A DNA stretch of 64,000 nucleotides from Paraconiothyrium sp. Pb-2020. Taxonomy: Eukaryota; Ascomycota; Dothideomycetes; Pleosporales; Didymosphaeriaceae. The position numbers were made by a program, and so were the translations under genes. Below the pieces are notes generated by a model. The model did not search any database and was not told the DNA's origin. It saw only the letters and a list, made by a program, of their open reading frames with translations. This document shows, one piece after another, positions 11,169 through 22,463 of the stretch. Position 1 is the stretch's first letter. Each line of letters begins with the position of its first letter. The DNA lies in the NCBI GenBank assembly GCA_022419385.1, contig JAJUBI010000002.1, positions 2,294,001-2,358,000 of the forward strand, written 5' to 3'.

Positions 11169-12351
11169 ATGGCATCTCCTCGTACGCCTCCCCCTCGGGC
11201 ACTCTTCACATGTCTCAGCTGACAACGTGCAGAGAAGATCCGCACCAAGCTCACCGACCTGCTGAAGATCCAGCACCCTGTGCTGCTCGCTGGCATGAAC
11301 GTAGCAGCCGGCCCGAAGCTCGCTGCTGCCGTGACGAACGCCGGAGGTCTGGGTGTGCTCGGTGGCATTGGTTACACCCCGGACATGCTTCGCGAGCAGA
11401 TTGCCGAGCTCAAGAGTTTCCTTAACGACAAGAACGCACCGTTCGGTGTTGACCTGCTTCTTCCTCAGGTCGGCGGCAGTGCGCGAAAGACAAAGTACGT
11501 GCCGGCGGAGAGCAACACAACGTGGCAAAAAGGCTAAATAAACGGGCAGCTACGACTACACCAAGGGCAAGCTCAACGAGCTCATCGACATAATAATCGA
11601 CAGCGGCGCCAAACTCTTCGTCTGCGCTGTCGGCGTCCCACCCAAAGCTGTCGTCGAGAAACTCCACAAGAACGGCATCCTCTACATGAACATGATCGGC
11701 CATCCCAAGCACGTGCAGAAGTGCCTCGACCTCGGCGTCGACATCATATGCGCCCAGGGTGGCGAAGGTGGTGGACACACCGGCGACGTCCCAACATCTG
11801 TCTTCATCCCGGCTGTCGTCGATATGGTCAAGGGTCATACGTCGCCCATGTCCGGCGCCGAGGTCATGGTCGTCGCCGCAGGTGGTTTGTTCAACGGGAA
11901 GTCGCTTGCTGCTATGCTCACGTTTGGTGCGAGCGGTGTATGGGTGGGAACGCGGTTCATTCTATCCGAAGAGGCTGGCGCACCCAAGGCACATCAGGAA
12001 GCTGTACGCACATCCGGCTTCGATGACAACGTCCGAACCATTATCTTCACAGGTCGACCACTGCGCGTACGCAACAACTCTTACATCCAGAACTGGGAGG
12101 AGAACAGACAGGCGGAGATCAAGGAGTTGACGGGCAAGGGTGTCATACCTGTGGAACATGATCTTGAGAAGCTGGGCGACGATTTGGATGACGATACTAT
12201 GGACAACGCGCGGCCGTTCCTGATGGGCAAGGTCGCTGCGGTTGTCAATGAGAAGAAGTCTGCAAGGGAGATTGTGGATGAGTTTGTCAATGACGCGGTC
12301 AAGTGGCTGGCGCAAGCGAACTCACTGGTGGTGTCGAAGGCGAAGCTGTAG
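11169..12351 (+). CDS. Nitronate monooxygenase (2-nitropropane dioxygenase family)
   Basis: An FMN-dependent enzyme that oxidises alkyl nitronates, a TIM-barrel family; 358 aa. Exons are 11169-11181, 11233-11494 and 11550-12351. The first exon carries only MASP plus one base; its join restores the start MASPQKIRTKLTDLLKIQHP. Flavin-site motifs are HPVLLAGM near residue 18 and GGLGVLGG near 45. The signature AQGGEGGGHTG lies at 160-170, with His168 at the usual catalytic position. AAGGL and GASGVWVGTRF form the phosphate-binding end. Introns are 51 and 55 bp. The role is probably detoxification of nitronates such as propionate 3-nitronate (known for the family). No link in function to the divergent folate gene is evident. 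Confidence 0.93.
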
Positions 12352-12648
12352 GTGCAAAGATCTAGTACTGCTTATATGTATTTATTAGCCGACGTCACGC
12401 GACCGACCCCCGCTTCATCTACCACTTGTTTATTCTCTTGTCACGCTTCTGCTCGTCTTCCGCTCAATGCCTCCTCACAACCCTACATGGAGATCATCAG
12501 CTGGATGCATTCCCCCCTGCTCCGTCTGTCACGCCCTCTCGCCAGCCAAATCGTATAACCCCAATTCCCTCTGACTCTTTCCACCCCACTCCGCATAAGC
12601 ATCCCTAACATCAATCCTACTGCAATCAACACATACATGACCTTCACA
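12352..12648. other. Intergenic, nothing recognised
   Basis: Short 3' spacer between the nitronate monooxygenase stop and the fragment on the opposite strand. No convincing coding sequence. Confidence 0.5.
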
Positions 12649-12900
12649 TCAAGGATGACCCGGGTCTGTCCAGGAGAATTCCCTCGTCCCGTACTCCAAA
12701 GGCCGCCATGCGCCCTTCGTCCGTTGGTAAAGTTCGTGCCCAGAGCCGACCGTGTAGCCCTTGGGATTGTAATGGACATAGTTGTAGAGGATGTTGAGAC
12801 CCGTGCCTTCGGTAGGATAACGTGTGCCGTATGAGTCAGTGGTGTATGCTGCTAGTTCTCCGCCGCGGGGGACTGCTCCGGGTGGGAATATGCGGAGCGT
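12649..12900 (-). pseudogene. C-terminal fragment of a conserved small protein, upstream part broken
   Basis: An 83-codon minus-strand frame, open from just below a TGA at 12903 down to a TGA at 12649-12651, contains ordered, protein-like sequence: FPPGAVPRGGE, then AYTTDSYGTRYP, NILYNYVHYNPKGY and GAWRPLEYGTREFSW. It has no Met and no usable splice acceptor directly upstream. The next open frame upstream (to 13127) is shifted by one base. This looks like a decayed gene or one with a frameshift. The aromatic, Gly-rich pattern loosely recalls the fungal ADP-ribosyltransferase-like family related to bacterial Tse2, but I cannot confirm that. Alternatively it is a conserved hypothetical protein with an exon I failed to find. 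Confidence 0.45.
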
Positions 12901-13218
12901 TCACTTGAATTGACTGAAGGGACCTGGTTTATTAGACTTGCTTTTGCAGGGGAGAGGGCTGCAGAGGTGGTTTTGTCGGAGCCGAAGACTAATGAAACAT
13001 AGAGGTTGTGAATACACAACTTGCGTACGCTTGGCGCTTGCCCATTGACTTGACCCTTAGCCAGTGTATCACATCGGCCTTGGTCGCGAATTTGTTGAAA
13101 GCCAACGATATCTTGGACAGCTCTCAACCGAAAGATCCAAAAACGACAGCTTTTCCAGAAGTATTGTCTTCCTGTACGAGGGATTTCTCGAGCATTAGTA
13201 GCAAGTGTGATGTACGAA
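12901..13218. other. Spacer upstream of the fragment
   Basis: A minus-strand frame continues to 13127 in a different phase from the fragment at 12649-12900, but its translation has no recognisable family features. It may hold the decayed 5' part of that gene. Confidence 0.35.
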
Positions 13219-14197
13219 TCAGAAGCTCTGACTACCGTCAGTGAGGGTTAGCAGAAGTGTAGCATCAGAACGCCTACCATCGTACTCAATTTCGTAACTG
13301 ACGGGCATGTCTTCTTCGTCTGCCCGTACAAGGATAGGTATGTCTCTTCTGAGTTTCCTCTCCCGTACATTGAGACGTATGCCTGTGTTCTTGTTCGAAC
13401 TGACCCAGAGTATTTTAGGATCGTCGAGTAGCTCATCGCCTTCCGCTTCCGACATTTTCATGGCAATTGCCTTTCCCTTGCCTTTGCCGACTTCATCCAC
13501 AGTCTCTTCGTTTAGATTTACATCATGTCGTTTCGCCGCCGTATCTCTCAACCATTCTCTCCATACCCTGACGACGCCTTCCTCTATGCCCACAAAACAT
13601 GTGAAGAGCCCGTTCCTAGGTCCAATCTTGACGAGATTGGTCTGAGCAACTAGCTGTGTGAACAACTCATGTCCGTCCAGATTTAATATTTGCTTTACAG
13701 TATCCCCTTCGAATCTATCCTTCGCGGTGCCTGCAAAGGTGCGACTGCCCGGCACGTCGCCTGGTGGTCTTACCCTCCTGCCGCCTGTCTCAAGCTCCCG
13801 TCGATGTGGTCTAAACCTTGAATATATGTTGCGCATCGCGCCCAATCGCGAAGCCAGGTTCTTTTCACTCTCTAGAAGCTCATCGTAGCGCTTAAGGCCG
13901 TTTGTACCATGATAGGAGCAGAAGTAGGGTGGCTCAGTAAGCTTCGCGGACGGATGGAAGCATTCGAGGAGCACTGAGTGCGATTCGAGTTCGGATGCTA
14001 TGGTGAGACGGTTGTGCAGGATGCGTAGTACGATGGTATAGATTCGGTGCGAGAGGGGCGCTAGTGGGAGGAGTTGGGGTGTGGTCATCGGCGTGAGGAG
14101 GTGTATGAGGAGCTTAGTACGATTAGTAGATAGCAGAAAGGGTGTGAAGAGTGCAATGTACCTCATTAGGAAGTCTGTAAAGATAGCAATCAGCCAT
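13219..14197 (-). CDS. F-box protein
   Basis: A probable substrate adaptor of SCF ubiquitin ligases, 309 aa. Exon 1 (14197-14162) encodes MADCYLYRLPNE and a 49-bp intron (14161-14113) joins it to LLIHLLTPMTTPQL in exon 2 (14112-13219). The join gives the F-box core LPNELLIHLL followed by LPLAPLSHRIYTIVLRILHNRL. The rest, including LLECFHPSAKL and EPPYFCSYHGT, resembles a conserved fungal F-box family whose C-terminal half has no named domain. Without the splice, the upstream frame would have no F-box, so the intron is well supported. Targets are unknown. Confidence 0.75.
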
Positions 14198-14490
14198 TGT
14201 GATGATATTGATATGTTCAATATACCGTACGGTGAGGAGGGGAAAAATAATAGCGGTGTGACAGCCGATAGTGATTTGAGATAAGCCGTCCCTATTGTGT
14301 TCGCAAGATGCCGTCATCAGGATTACAATCAGACAAGCCGAGGCTAGTACTGAATTAGGCTAGACCATAACATACATCGCGCTTTCCTGTTCGAGCTTCG
14401 ACCTTCATTCGTTGTTCGTAAACTTCACTTCGCATTTCTCACGCGTCAAGCGAAACACAAATCGGGACCGTGCGTGCTGCAGATTCGATA

Positions 14491-16134
14491 ATGCAGCCGG
14501 GAAAGATGCAAGGTTTCGTGAATGACAGGGCAGGTAGCCCGTCAAGACCGCAGTCCGCCAACAGCAACAGACGCATAGTCGCAGCACAAGCAAAGATGCA
14601 GATCCCGCCCACAAATCTACGCAACCAGCCTGCTCAACAACACACTGCTGCCCGTCGCCATCCAGCTATTCAGTCCAATCACCAGGCTGATCAGCAGAAT
14701 GGTCAACGGCGAGAGTCAGGTGAGACTCCCGACCTAACGCACGATCGTTACGGAACAGAAGCTGGCAGCAGCATTGATACGACGATAATTGAGCCCTCCT
14801 TAATTGAGGGAGTACGGGGACCACGATCCGAGCAAGGGCCGTACGCCCATGAAGCTGGCCTCGGTGAAGAAGAGTACTGTTTTGAAGGCCAACAGAGCAG
14901 CAGTGAAGAGAGCTCTCAAGATGACGAAAATGATGGGGATGAGGATCAGAATGAATGCCAGGACCAAGAGCCTGATCCGTACCGAAGTGGAACCCTCGTT
15001 TCATACCGTGATGAGGCGCATCGAGCCTTAGCATCTAGGGGTTCTTTGGGCGAGGGCGTCTCGTACCCAAGCACTACTTCTGGTTTCCCGGATGAGTTTG
15101 ACCAATGGGACGTAGGTCACCGACTACCAGTTGACCACATCGAATCTGACGATATGACCGAACCACATGCACAGTATGCCACCAACGGTGACACTGCCTA
15201 TCAAACGCAACCACCACTAGCGCGACCGAACCCACCGACTATCGGCACGCAGGTGATGCCGGCAGTCAACATCTGGATGAAAGGTGAGAATGTTAGAAAG
15301 ACCGAGCAGCGTATAAATACGAACCGCGACAAGCCCGGAGCAGTTTTTTCATCCAACACTGCTCCTAAAGTTCCCAGTCAACAACCACCGAGCTACAGCC
15401 AGGCCGCCTTGCAAGCATCTCATCTAGCAAAAGCTGTTCCGAGACAGCAAGTTCCTGCTCATGCGAGCCAAATTCCACACCGCGGCGCTCGAGACTTTTC
15501 GAATCCAATGCATGCTCCGACTAGCAAGCAAGGGCTTATGCCACCCAGTGCTCCTGTATCAGCCCTCTGTTCCGCACAACCTCAGACCCAGACGCCCCCG
15601 AAAGAGGAGTTTGTCGCTCACTACCGATCCATCGAACAAGATCCAGTCCAAGAACCCGAGGGCCCGGTTGGTGATTACGACATCCCAGACCTCTTCAACA
15701 TGAGCTATAACCAGCTGCGAGCCGAAGACTTCGACGCCGAGCCACGTGGTCAGAACCCGGTTCTCTCAGAGGACATGCAGCAGCGCGACCTCACTGAGCG
15801 CTTGGCACACGTTCAGAAAAACCTCAACGCTGGCGGCCAGGAGAAATTCTTTCGCGCTCTGCCCACACGTGAATGGGAAGATGCTGGCGATTGGTTCCTC
15901 GAACAATTTGGTAGTATCATTCATCGCGCGAAAGAGGCTAGACAGAACAAGAGGAAGCTAGCCATGGGTTTTGAGGATGAAGTGGAGAAGCGTTTTCGCC
16001 ATGTAGCAAAGAGGCAGCAAAACGTCGAAACTGCGCTTGGCGAAATGAAGGAGAAGGGTCAGGGCCTCATTCCAAAGAGCCCCGGGCCTTCTAGAGAGCC
16101 GGTAACGAAGACACTACGACCTCGGAAGCGATGA
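14491..16134 (+). CDS. ECM11: Ecm11-domain meiotic protein
   Basis: A single-exon gene, 547 aa, starting at the first ATG (MQPGKMQGF); an upstream in-frame GTG is not needed. Roughly residues 1-390 are low-complexity and rich in Gln, Ser, Pro and acidic residues, and probably disordered. The C-terminal 140 residues carry the Ecm11 domain: YDIPDLFNMSYNQLRAEDFD, then FFRALPTREWEDAGDWFLEQF and an Arg/Lys-rich helix (AKEARQNKRKLAMGFEDEVE). In yeast, Ecm11 is a SUMO-modified component of the synaptonemal complex central region; in filamentous ascomycetes the domain is conserved but little studied. The C-terminus ends in basic LRPRKR. Confidence 0.82.
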   Translation: MQPGKMQGFVNDRAGSPSRPQSANSNRRIVAAQAKMQIPPTNLRNQPAQQHTAARRHPAIQSNHQADQQNGQRRESGETPDLTHDRYGTEAGSSIDTTIIEPSLIEGVRGPRSEQGPYAHEAGLGEEEYCFEGQQSSSEESSQDDENDGDEDQNECQDQEPDPYRSGTLVSYRDEAHRALASRGSLGEGVSYPSTTSGFPDEFDQWDVGHRLPVDHIESDDMTEPHAQYATNGDTAYQTQPPLARPNPPTIGTQVMPAVNIWMKGENVRKTEQRINTNRDKPGAVFSSNTAPKVPSQQPPSYSQAALQASHLAKAVPRQQVPAHASQIPHRGARDFSNPMHAPTSKQGLMPPSAPVSALCSAQPQTQTPPKEEFVAHYRSIEQDPVQEPEGPVGDYDIPDLFNMSYNQLRAEDFDAEPRGQNPVLSEDMQQRDLTERLAHVQKNLNAGGQEKFFRALPTREWEDAGDWFLEQFGSIIHRAKEARQNKRKLAMGFEDEVEKRFRHVAKRQQNVETALGEMKEKGQGLIPKSPGPSREPVTKTLRPRKR

Positions 16135-16575
16135 GCATAAACGAAGAGATAGCCTGAGCAAGCATCAAGATGACACACTCCGATATCCCACGACACTGTA
16201 CCCTTAAATTGTGAGTATATTCATGGATACTCATCGCGGAACCGGGATACCCGTGTGCACTTTCGCAATATGACATACCATACAATTAGTGTTGCAGCGC
16301 AGTGCGACGATAAGGATACAGCGTTTACAAATACTGACATTGATGAGGGTTGAGCTGATCATGCACGGGTATATCAGTCTGCGGTTCTCATTACGATCCC
16401 ATCATGTATGACGTCCTCAAGCTGACGGTCTTCGTTTGCATTACTCTACCGTGGTTTATTGTCATGACCTTCAATTCACCTCGTCTGCTGTAGCCGGAGC
16501 TCTCACTTACACCTACTTTCGATTATGTATACCATTATCACCCAATAGTAATTATATCGTCAATCTCAAATTTAC
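16135..16575. other. Intergenic, nothing recognised
   Basis: 3' flank shared by ECM11 and the converging pseudogene. AT-richer than neighbouring genes, with no coding signal that I can support. Confidence 0.5.
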
Positions 16576-17731
16576 AACAACCTAAGCATACCCATAAACA
16601 TGCGCAACAACACCAGCAATCTCAACCTCACTCGTCACCGCCGCATTAGTGCACTCCACCACACTCCAGGTCTCAGCATGATACTACTCACGGGTTTTGG
16701 TTGGCGTGACAATGACTACAGGATACTTCACCAAGCTCGTGCTCGTCTCGTGCCGTCTCATACCTTACCGGGGATACACCTGCCCTCGCCGTGTCTCTAC
16801 CCTCATACTTGCTCTTATGAGCGTGCGGCGTCGGTGTCACGTTAAGGCCCGCCGTGTACTATGTATGCGGCACATTGATAGCCTCGGTTTCTGTCAGCGT
16901 AAGCACTTCGCAAGTCTCGCAGGCCTTTGCGACGGGCGCAAAGTGCGTGAGCGGTGCATTGGGCTTTCACTGTCGTGCTCGTGACGGTGATGAAGTCGGT
17001 GGTGAAGTCGGTGGTGGTGGTGGTGGTGGTGGTGATGGTGGTGACGTGCTCGCGTTTGATGGCGCAGATGTAGCAAGCGACTTTGGACTTGGGCCCGTCG
17101 TATATGGGGCGAATAAAGGTCTGGTGTGGAGTCTACGTATTCTACGCCGATGATCTTGGGACAGGAAGGCATTGAGTACGGTAGATGGGTGTAGCCAGGA
17201 ATGTAGCCGGAGCGAGAGTCTTGCTCGCTAGCAGCTTGACTGAGCAAGATCTGCAGGACGGCTTGCTCGCAGAGCTAACCGTAGAGTGGTGCGCTGATGG
17301 TCAATCCCCGTAACAAATTGGGCTGGTAATCGGGTAAGCAGGTGACCGAACAGTGTAGCTTTCAGTTTCGGTCGGGTACTTGGACAAGGTGTTGGTGCTG
17401 CTTTCAGAGGAAGTCCAGAGGGCCGATGAAGGCAAGGAGGTGTTGTTCGGAGCTGTGCCAGTGCGTAGGCTGTTCCAGAAGAGACAGCCGCGCCTCGAAG
17501 AAAAGATGAATGACGAGGAAACCACCTCAGGCTCACAAGTAGCGTCTTCGCTCTTCGGATATTTTCACACGTGCAGCTGATCGAGTCATCATAGGCATTG
17601 ATAGCATTCCCGTTATCATATTTTTCGTCCAAGTTCACGCCCCAGCTACAGCCACCGCAATTCACTGGGCTAGCGCCATAGGACGTATAGACGACCAACA
17701 CTAGCATCGCCAACCTCTTGTGAGCGCACAC
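16576..17731 (-). pseudogene. Decayed gene for a Thr-rich secreted/cell-wall protein
   Basis: The minus strand carries successive pieces of one protein in different frames. Near 17710 there is a signal-peptide-like start (MLVLVVYTSYGASPVNCG). Ser/Thr-rich text follows at 17301-17460, then a Thr run (VTTITTTTTTTTDFTT) near 17045-16995. The frame VAKACETCEVLTLTETEAINVPHT (to about 16863) is shifted relative to the Thr run. The final piece ends YHAETWSVVECTNAAV...HVYGYA near 16578 but is preceded in frame by a TAG. The order matches a secreted, probably O-glycosylated wall protein, and at least two shifts and one stop prevent expression. Introns could explain some breaks but not the internal stop. 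Confidence 0.55.
17008..17042. repeat. GGT trinucleotide microsatellite
   Basis: An imperfect (GGT)n tract on the plus strand. Read on the minus strand it encodes the poly-Thr part of the pseudogene above, so it is probably an ancient coding repeat and a likely slippage site. Confidence 0.85.
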
Positions 17732-18286
17732 CTAGAACGTCCTGTGCGGTTACAAGTGCTTGGAAGCCGTCCTTGCCGATGGATGGGTAAGACTGCACAC
17801 GGCAGCTGCGAGGAGGTGACGAGATGAGATTTGTCGTACATATGTAGCAGCCAATGTCTCCACGGACTATTGAGCAACTTACGGAGCGTGACAAGGCAGG
17901 AATCCGAGGAACGTAGAGTCCCACATTGAAACGAAGATTCGAGATCGATTGAGGAACGACAATACTGTACCGGTACAAGAAGAGTAGAGCGTGTTGAAAG
18001 CATTGATAGCGTCCCTTGGTCGCACAGCTTTCTCGACTATGTCCGTTGAAAGGAGACCTTTACCAATATTTTCATCGCAATTTTTAATGCACCCGTACGG
18101 CATTCACATGATCAGTCTGTGTATAGATGTGAAGACAAAGCGCGCGTGGCTGCCCTGCCTTTCTTGGCGCGACCTACATCGAAAAGAATCCAGCTAAGCT
18201 CCGGAGCTCCACACTTCACCCGCGACAACTCTACCTCTCCCCACCCTGTCGAAAATCAGACGCGGAACTGTGTGATACCGACGACC
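17732..18286. other. Spacer and CDC73 promoter
   Basis: Divergent upstream region between the pseudogene and CDC73. Short ORFs overlap on both strands and none is convincing. Confidence 0.4.
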
Positions 18287-19630
18287 ATGGCGGCTCCATC
18301 GCAGGCGGAGCTAGACGACCCGCTCTTCAATCTGCGCCTCAGCATTACCTCCAACAATACGCCTATACTCGCAACGACGCCGAACCCATTGGGGCCCTCA
18401 GACACGGTTACAGAACTGTCGCAAGCTACGCACATATCCTTCAACGAACCCACATTACACGGCGCCCATCACAAAACCTTCGAATTCAGCATACCTACGC
18501 GCTACGCTCCCAACGAGAAGCCCATCGATCTGCGCAGCATATACTTCGCCTGGCTGAACAAAGATGCATCGGTCACCGATTACGTCGCCGCGGTACAAAG
18601 GCTTAATGAGGACCTGCCGGGTGGTGCTGGCGGCAGTGTCGTGAATCTGGGTTTCGCGCACAAGATCGAATTAATTAGCTGGCTGAGCGGAGAGGTGGAC
18701 ACGAGCGACAATATCAAGCCTTTGGAAAGCGGCGCAGCAAGCGCGGCGGCCGGCGATGCTGCAGCGATTGCAGGCGGAAAGGGCGTACCTGTGCAGCAAG
18801 GCACGACAGCAGCAGCGGGACAGAAAATGATGGATGCGCGGTTACTCCAGATCTACGACGGCGAGCGGAGAATGGGCGACCACAACACCGCTCTCAGAGG
18901 GACAAAGCCAATCGTAGGTCCACTCGTACCCCAAATGAGAGACATTACTGACATACCATGGTAGGACTTTTCATCATACCGCAAGCTCGCAAATTCCTTC
19001 CTACGCTCCCATTCCTCCACCAACCCAAAGAAAGATTCCATCCCGCAAACCCTCCCCACTAACATGAAGAAGCCCGCCCGTCGCATCGAACAACCCATTA
19101 TCCTGCTTTCCCCTTCCGCCTCTTCCCTCCTGCGCATGTCAAACGTAAAATCCTTCCTCGAAGAAGGCGTCTTCATCCCTCCGTCCGCCCTCGACTCCTC
19201 GTCCAACGCGACCTCCAACCTCCTCCAGATGACGCGCGTCCTCCCCTCCATCGATCCCCGCGTTGCCTTCCGCTTCGTCCTCGTCGACGGCACCGCCATG
19301 TTCAAGCCGAACTATTGGTCACGCGTCGTGGCTGTCTTTACTACCGGTCAGAGCTGGCAGTTCAAGAGCTACAAGTATCCGAATCCCATTGAGCTGTTCA
19401 CCCACTACCCTGGTTTCTACGTAGGGTACGGGGGCGAGGATGAGCCGGATAATGTGAAGGCGTGGGGCAGGGGCATTACGAGTGTGCAAGTGGATAAATG
19501 GACGGGGAGTGAAAAGGGAAGGTGGAGGGACAGAGAGTTGGTCGAGCGCATCTGGGGAAGGATCGAGGAGGGGATGAGGAGGAATGGATGGACGAAGGAC
19601 GGGCCCGGTCTGCAAGGGCAGGTGAGGTAG
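18287..19630 (+). CDS. CDC73: Paf1 complex subunit Cdc73 (parafibromin)
   Basis: A nuclear elongation factor subunit that couples RNA polymerase II to chromatin modification; 430 aa. Exons are 18287-18913 and 18965-19630; the 51-bp intron joins RGTKPI to DFSSYRKLA, a conserved block. The N-terminal part has DPLFNLRL, DLRSIYFAWLNKDASVTDY and LISWLSGEVDT. An Ala/Gly-rich linker is near residues 145-170. The C-terminal Ras-like domain starts around residue 250 (PIILLSPSASSLLRMSNVKSFLEEG) and includes WSRVVAVFTTGQSWQFKSYK and VKAWGRGITSVQVDKW. The start is the first ATG with conserved sequence; an upstream in-frame ATG at 18119 adds residues without similarity. All expected blocks are present. 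Confidence 0.95.
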
Positions 19631-19988
19631 GGCTTTAGGTCTGTAAAGTGAAGTCGCTTCGTGTATCATTAGGAAAGGGCTTTGCGCAGAAGAGCATGGC
19701 GTTTCAGGTAGGCATTTGACGGAGTCTGGTTGGCCCATCCGTGTTACATTGCGTCATATTTCAATCATATACCACGACAGTAGAACCAGAATCAAGCAGG
19801 GGAATGCCCAAGTCGGACCGGAAATTTAATTGAACGTATTGAAAGCGGACCATCTCACAGTTGTAGTCCTGATCATATTACCGCAAACACAGCGCATCGC
19901 TGGAAAGACGCAAATGCCATCCATGTGTTTCCTTTACCTTCCCAAATTCCCCCCGATCATGACTCGTAGGCAAGAAGATAATGATCGA
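19631..19988. other. Convergent 3' spacer between CDC73 and LEU1
   Basis: No ORF with coding character. It probably carries the terminators of both genes. Confidence 0.5.
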
Positions 19989-22463
19989 CTACCACTCCAA
20001 CGGCTCTCCAACGACCTCACCGCGATTCGTTTTCGGCACAGCAGCGGCCTCAATCTTCACTGGCCCCTTGCGATGTCTTGCCAGGTAGCCGCTACCATCC
20101 AACCACGGCCACTCCCTCGTCCGCTTGGCCTCGTGCCTCTCAATGTGCTCCACACTGCCCATGGTCAAACCAATGTCGTCCAGCCCGTTGATCAGGCAGT
20201 GTTTCCTGAATTCCTCGACGTCGAACTTTGACAATTCGTCACCATCCGCGACACGGATTACCTGGTTCGGCAGATCGACCTCGAGCTCCTTGCCAGACTT
20301 GGCGACCTCTGCGATCTTCTCGAGGGTGGCCTGGTCTGAAATGCGGATGGGCAGCATGCCGTTCTTGAACGTGTTGTTGAAGAAGATATCACCATATGAT
20401 GGGGCAATGATACACTTGATGCCGAAGTCAAGAAGCGCCCAAGGCGCGTGTTCTCTCGAGCTACCGCATCCGAAGTTGGGTCCTGTGCAGACGAGGATCT
20501 TGGATTGACAAAACGGCTCCTGGTTGAGGACGAAGTTTTTGTTTTCGACGTCGGTACCAGCCTCGTAGCGCCAGGCGTGGAATAGCGCGGACCCGAGACC
20601 GGACCGCTTGATTGTTTTGAGGAACTGCTTAGGGATGATAGCGTCAGTGTCGATATTGGCGATATCCATGGGTGCGGCATATCCGCGGAGGGTCTCGAAC
20701 TTGGGCATGCCTGCTGAGGCGCCCTTGGTGGAGGTGGAGGAAGGGTGGGAGACAGAATCGATGGGGAGGTCCATGATTTGGTCAAGATCTTCGTCTGAGG
20801 TAGGATCTTCCATGTGTGCGTCGCCTTGCACTTCGACCTTTGGGGAGCCTTTCGCGGCGGATATGGATGGCGGCGCGAGTTTGCGGACGTCAGCGAGGTT
20901 CCCAACGATGGCAGCAGCGGCGGCCATGACCGGGGACATAAGATGTGTGCGGCCACCTGCACCCTGTCGTCCTTCGAAGTTCCGATTTGATGTCGAGGCA
21001 CAGCGCTCACCAGGTGAGAGAATGTCGGGGTTCATGCCTAGGCACATGGAGCAGCCTGCTTCTCTCCAGTCGAAACCTGCATCAATAAAAATCTTGTCCA
21101 GACCCTCAGCTTCGGCTTGCTTCTTGACGAGACCGGATCCAGGGACAATCATGGCGTGCTTGATATTTGAGGCAACCTTCTTGCCTTCTACAACACGTGC
21201 CGCGGCGCGCAGATCCTCGATACGGGCGTTTGTGCATGAACCGATGAAGACCTTGTCCACAGCGATCTCCTGCATAGGAACTCCAGCTGTCAGACCCATG
21301 TACTCAAGCGCACGGATGCAGGCGTTTTTCTTCACGTCATCCTGGAAATCGTCGGGGCTGGGGACCTTGCCGGTGATGGGAACGACATCTTGAGGAGAAG
21401 TGCCCCACGAGACGGTGGGGGCAATGTCCTTGCAGTCAATGAACACCTCGTGGTCCCACTTCGCATCGGGATCCGAGTTCAGTGTGAGCCAGTAGTTGAC
21501 GGCCTTTTTCCATTCCGGGCTGTCGACCTTGGGTGCAAGCGGACGTCCCTTCAAGTAGTCGATGGTAGTCTGGTCCGGCGCGATCATGCCCGCACGTGCA
21601 CCAGCCTCGATCGACATGTTACATATCGACATACGCGCCTCCATGCTGAGACTTCGGATTGCGGATCCACAGAACTCGATGGTACAGCCGGTACCGCCGG
21701 CCGTTCCGATGACTCCTATTACATGCAGGATGATATCCTTGCTGCTAACACCAGGTGCTAGCTGTCCATCAACCTGCACTTTCATGTTCTTACTCCGCCG
21801 GGTGATGAGCGTCTGCGTGGCCAAAACATGCTCGACCTCACTTGTGCCGATGCCCTGGGCGATGGACCCAAAGGCGCCATGGGTGGATGTGTGGCTGTCG
21901 CCGCAGACGACAGTGGTGCCGGGCAGGGTGAAGCCCTGCTCAGGGCCGATAATGTGCACGATGCCCTGTCGCTTGTCGTCCAGGCCAAAGTATGTAAGGT
22001 CGAATGCCTTGACGTTCTCCTCGAGGGTCATGCATTGCGTCCGCGAGTCGGCCTCGTCGATGAATTTCTCGGTGGTGGTAAGGGATTTTCGCGAGACTGT
22101 GGGGATGTTCTGCGCGTGTCAGCGAGCCGTCGATGAGGGGGTGCAGGGCGGATTACGTGGTCTACGGTTGCGAGCGTGCAGTCCGGTCTCCGGACTCTGC
22201 GGTCGGCATTTCGGAGGCCTTCGAATGCTTGCTGGGCGGTTGTTAGTACGCTGCACGCTGGGCGCCACCGGGGAAAATTCATACGGGCGACGTCACTTCG
22301 TGGACCAGATGCCTGTCTGGGGCATGTCAGCAAGCGCAGGGCCATGGACGGCGACGGACGCACCGATGTAGAGCAGGATTGTGCCGTCGTCCTTCTCGTC
22401 GACAATGTGGTCCTCGAAGACCTTGTCGTACAGGGTGCGTGGTGGTTTCACGGCAGAGGGCAT
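19989..22463 (-). CDS. LEU1: 3-isopropylmalate dehydratase (isopropylmalate isomerase), leucine biosynthesis
   Basis: A cytosolic Fe-S enzyme that interconverts 2- and 3-isopropylmalate; 775 aa with the fungal large+small subunit fusion. Exons are 22463-22364, 22316-22285, 22231-22157 and 22109-19989. Joining them gives the conserved N-terminus MPSAVKPPRTLYDKVFEDHIV, DRHLVHEVTSPQAFEGLR and LATVDHNIPTVSRK. The aconitase domain has GDSHTSTHGAFG; the [4Fe-4S] ligands fit Cys361 (GSCTNARIEDL) and Cys422/Cys425 (EAGCSMCLGMNP). An acidic linker precedes the swivel domain, which has NFGCGSSREHAPWAL and a C-terminal DDIGLTM block. The start is set by the conserved MPSAVK; the open frame extends further upstream but is GC-rich and unlike the family. 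Confidence 0.97.

Noticed and set aside
10305..11528. 407-codon minus-strand ORF spanning the FOL1 leader and the nitronate monooxygenase 5' exons
   Set aside because: Only the folate part (below about 10800) has family sequence. The rest is antisense to conserved exons of the plus-strand gene and reads as unstructured Arg/Cys-rich shadow.
20608..21393. 261-codon plus-strand ORF inside LEU1
   Set aside because: Antisense shadow of the aconitase domain with no independent features.
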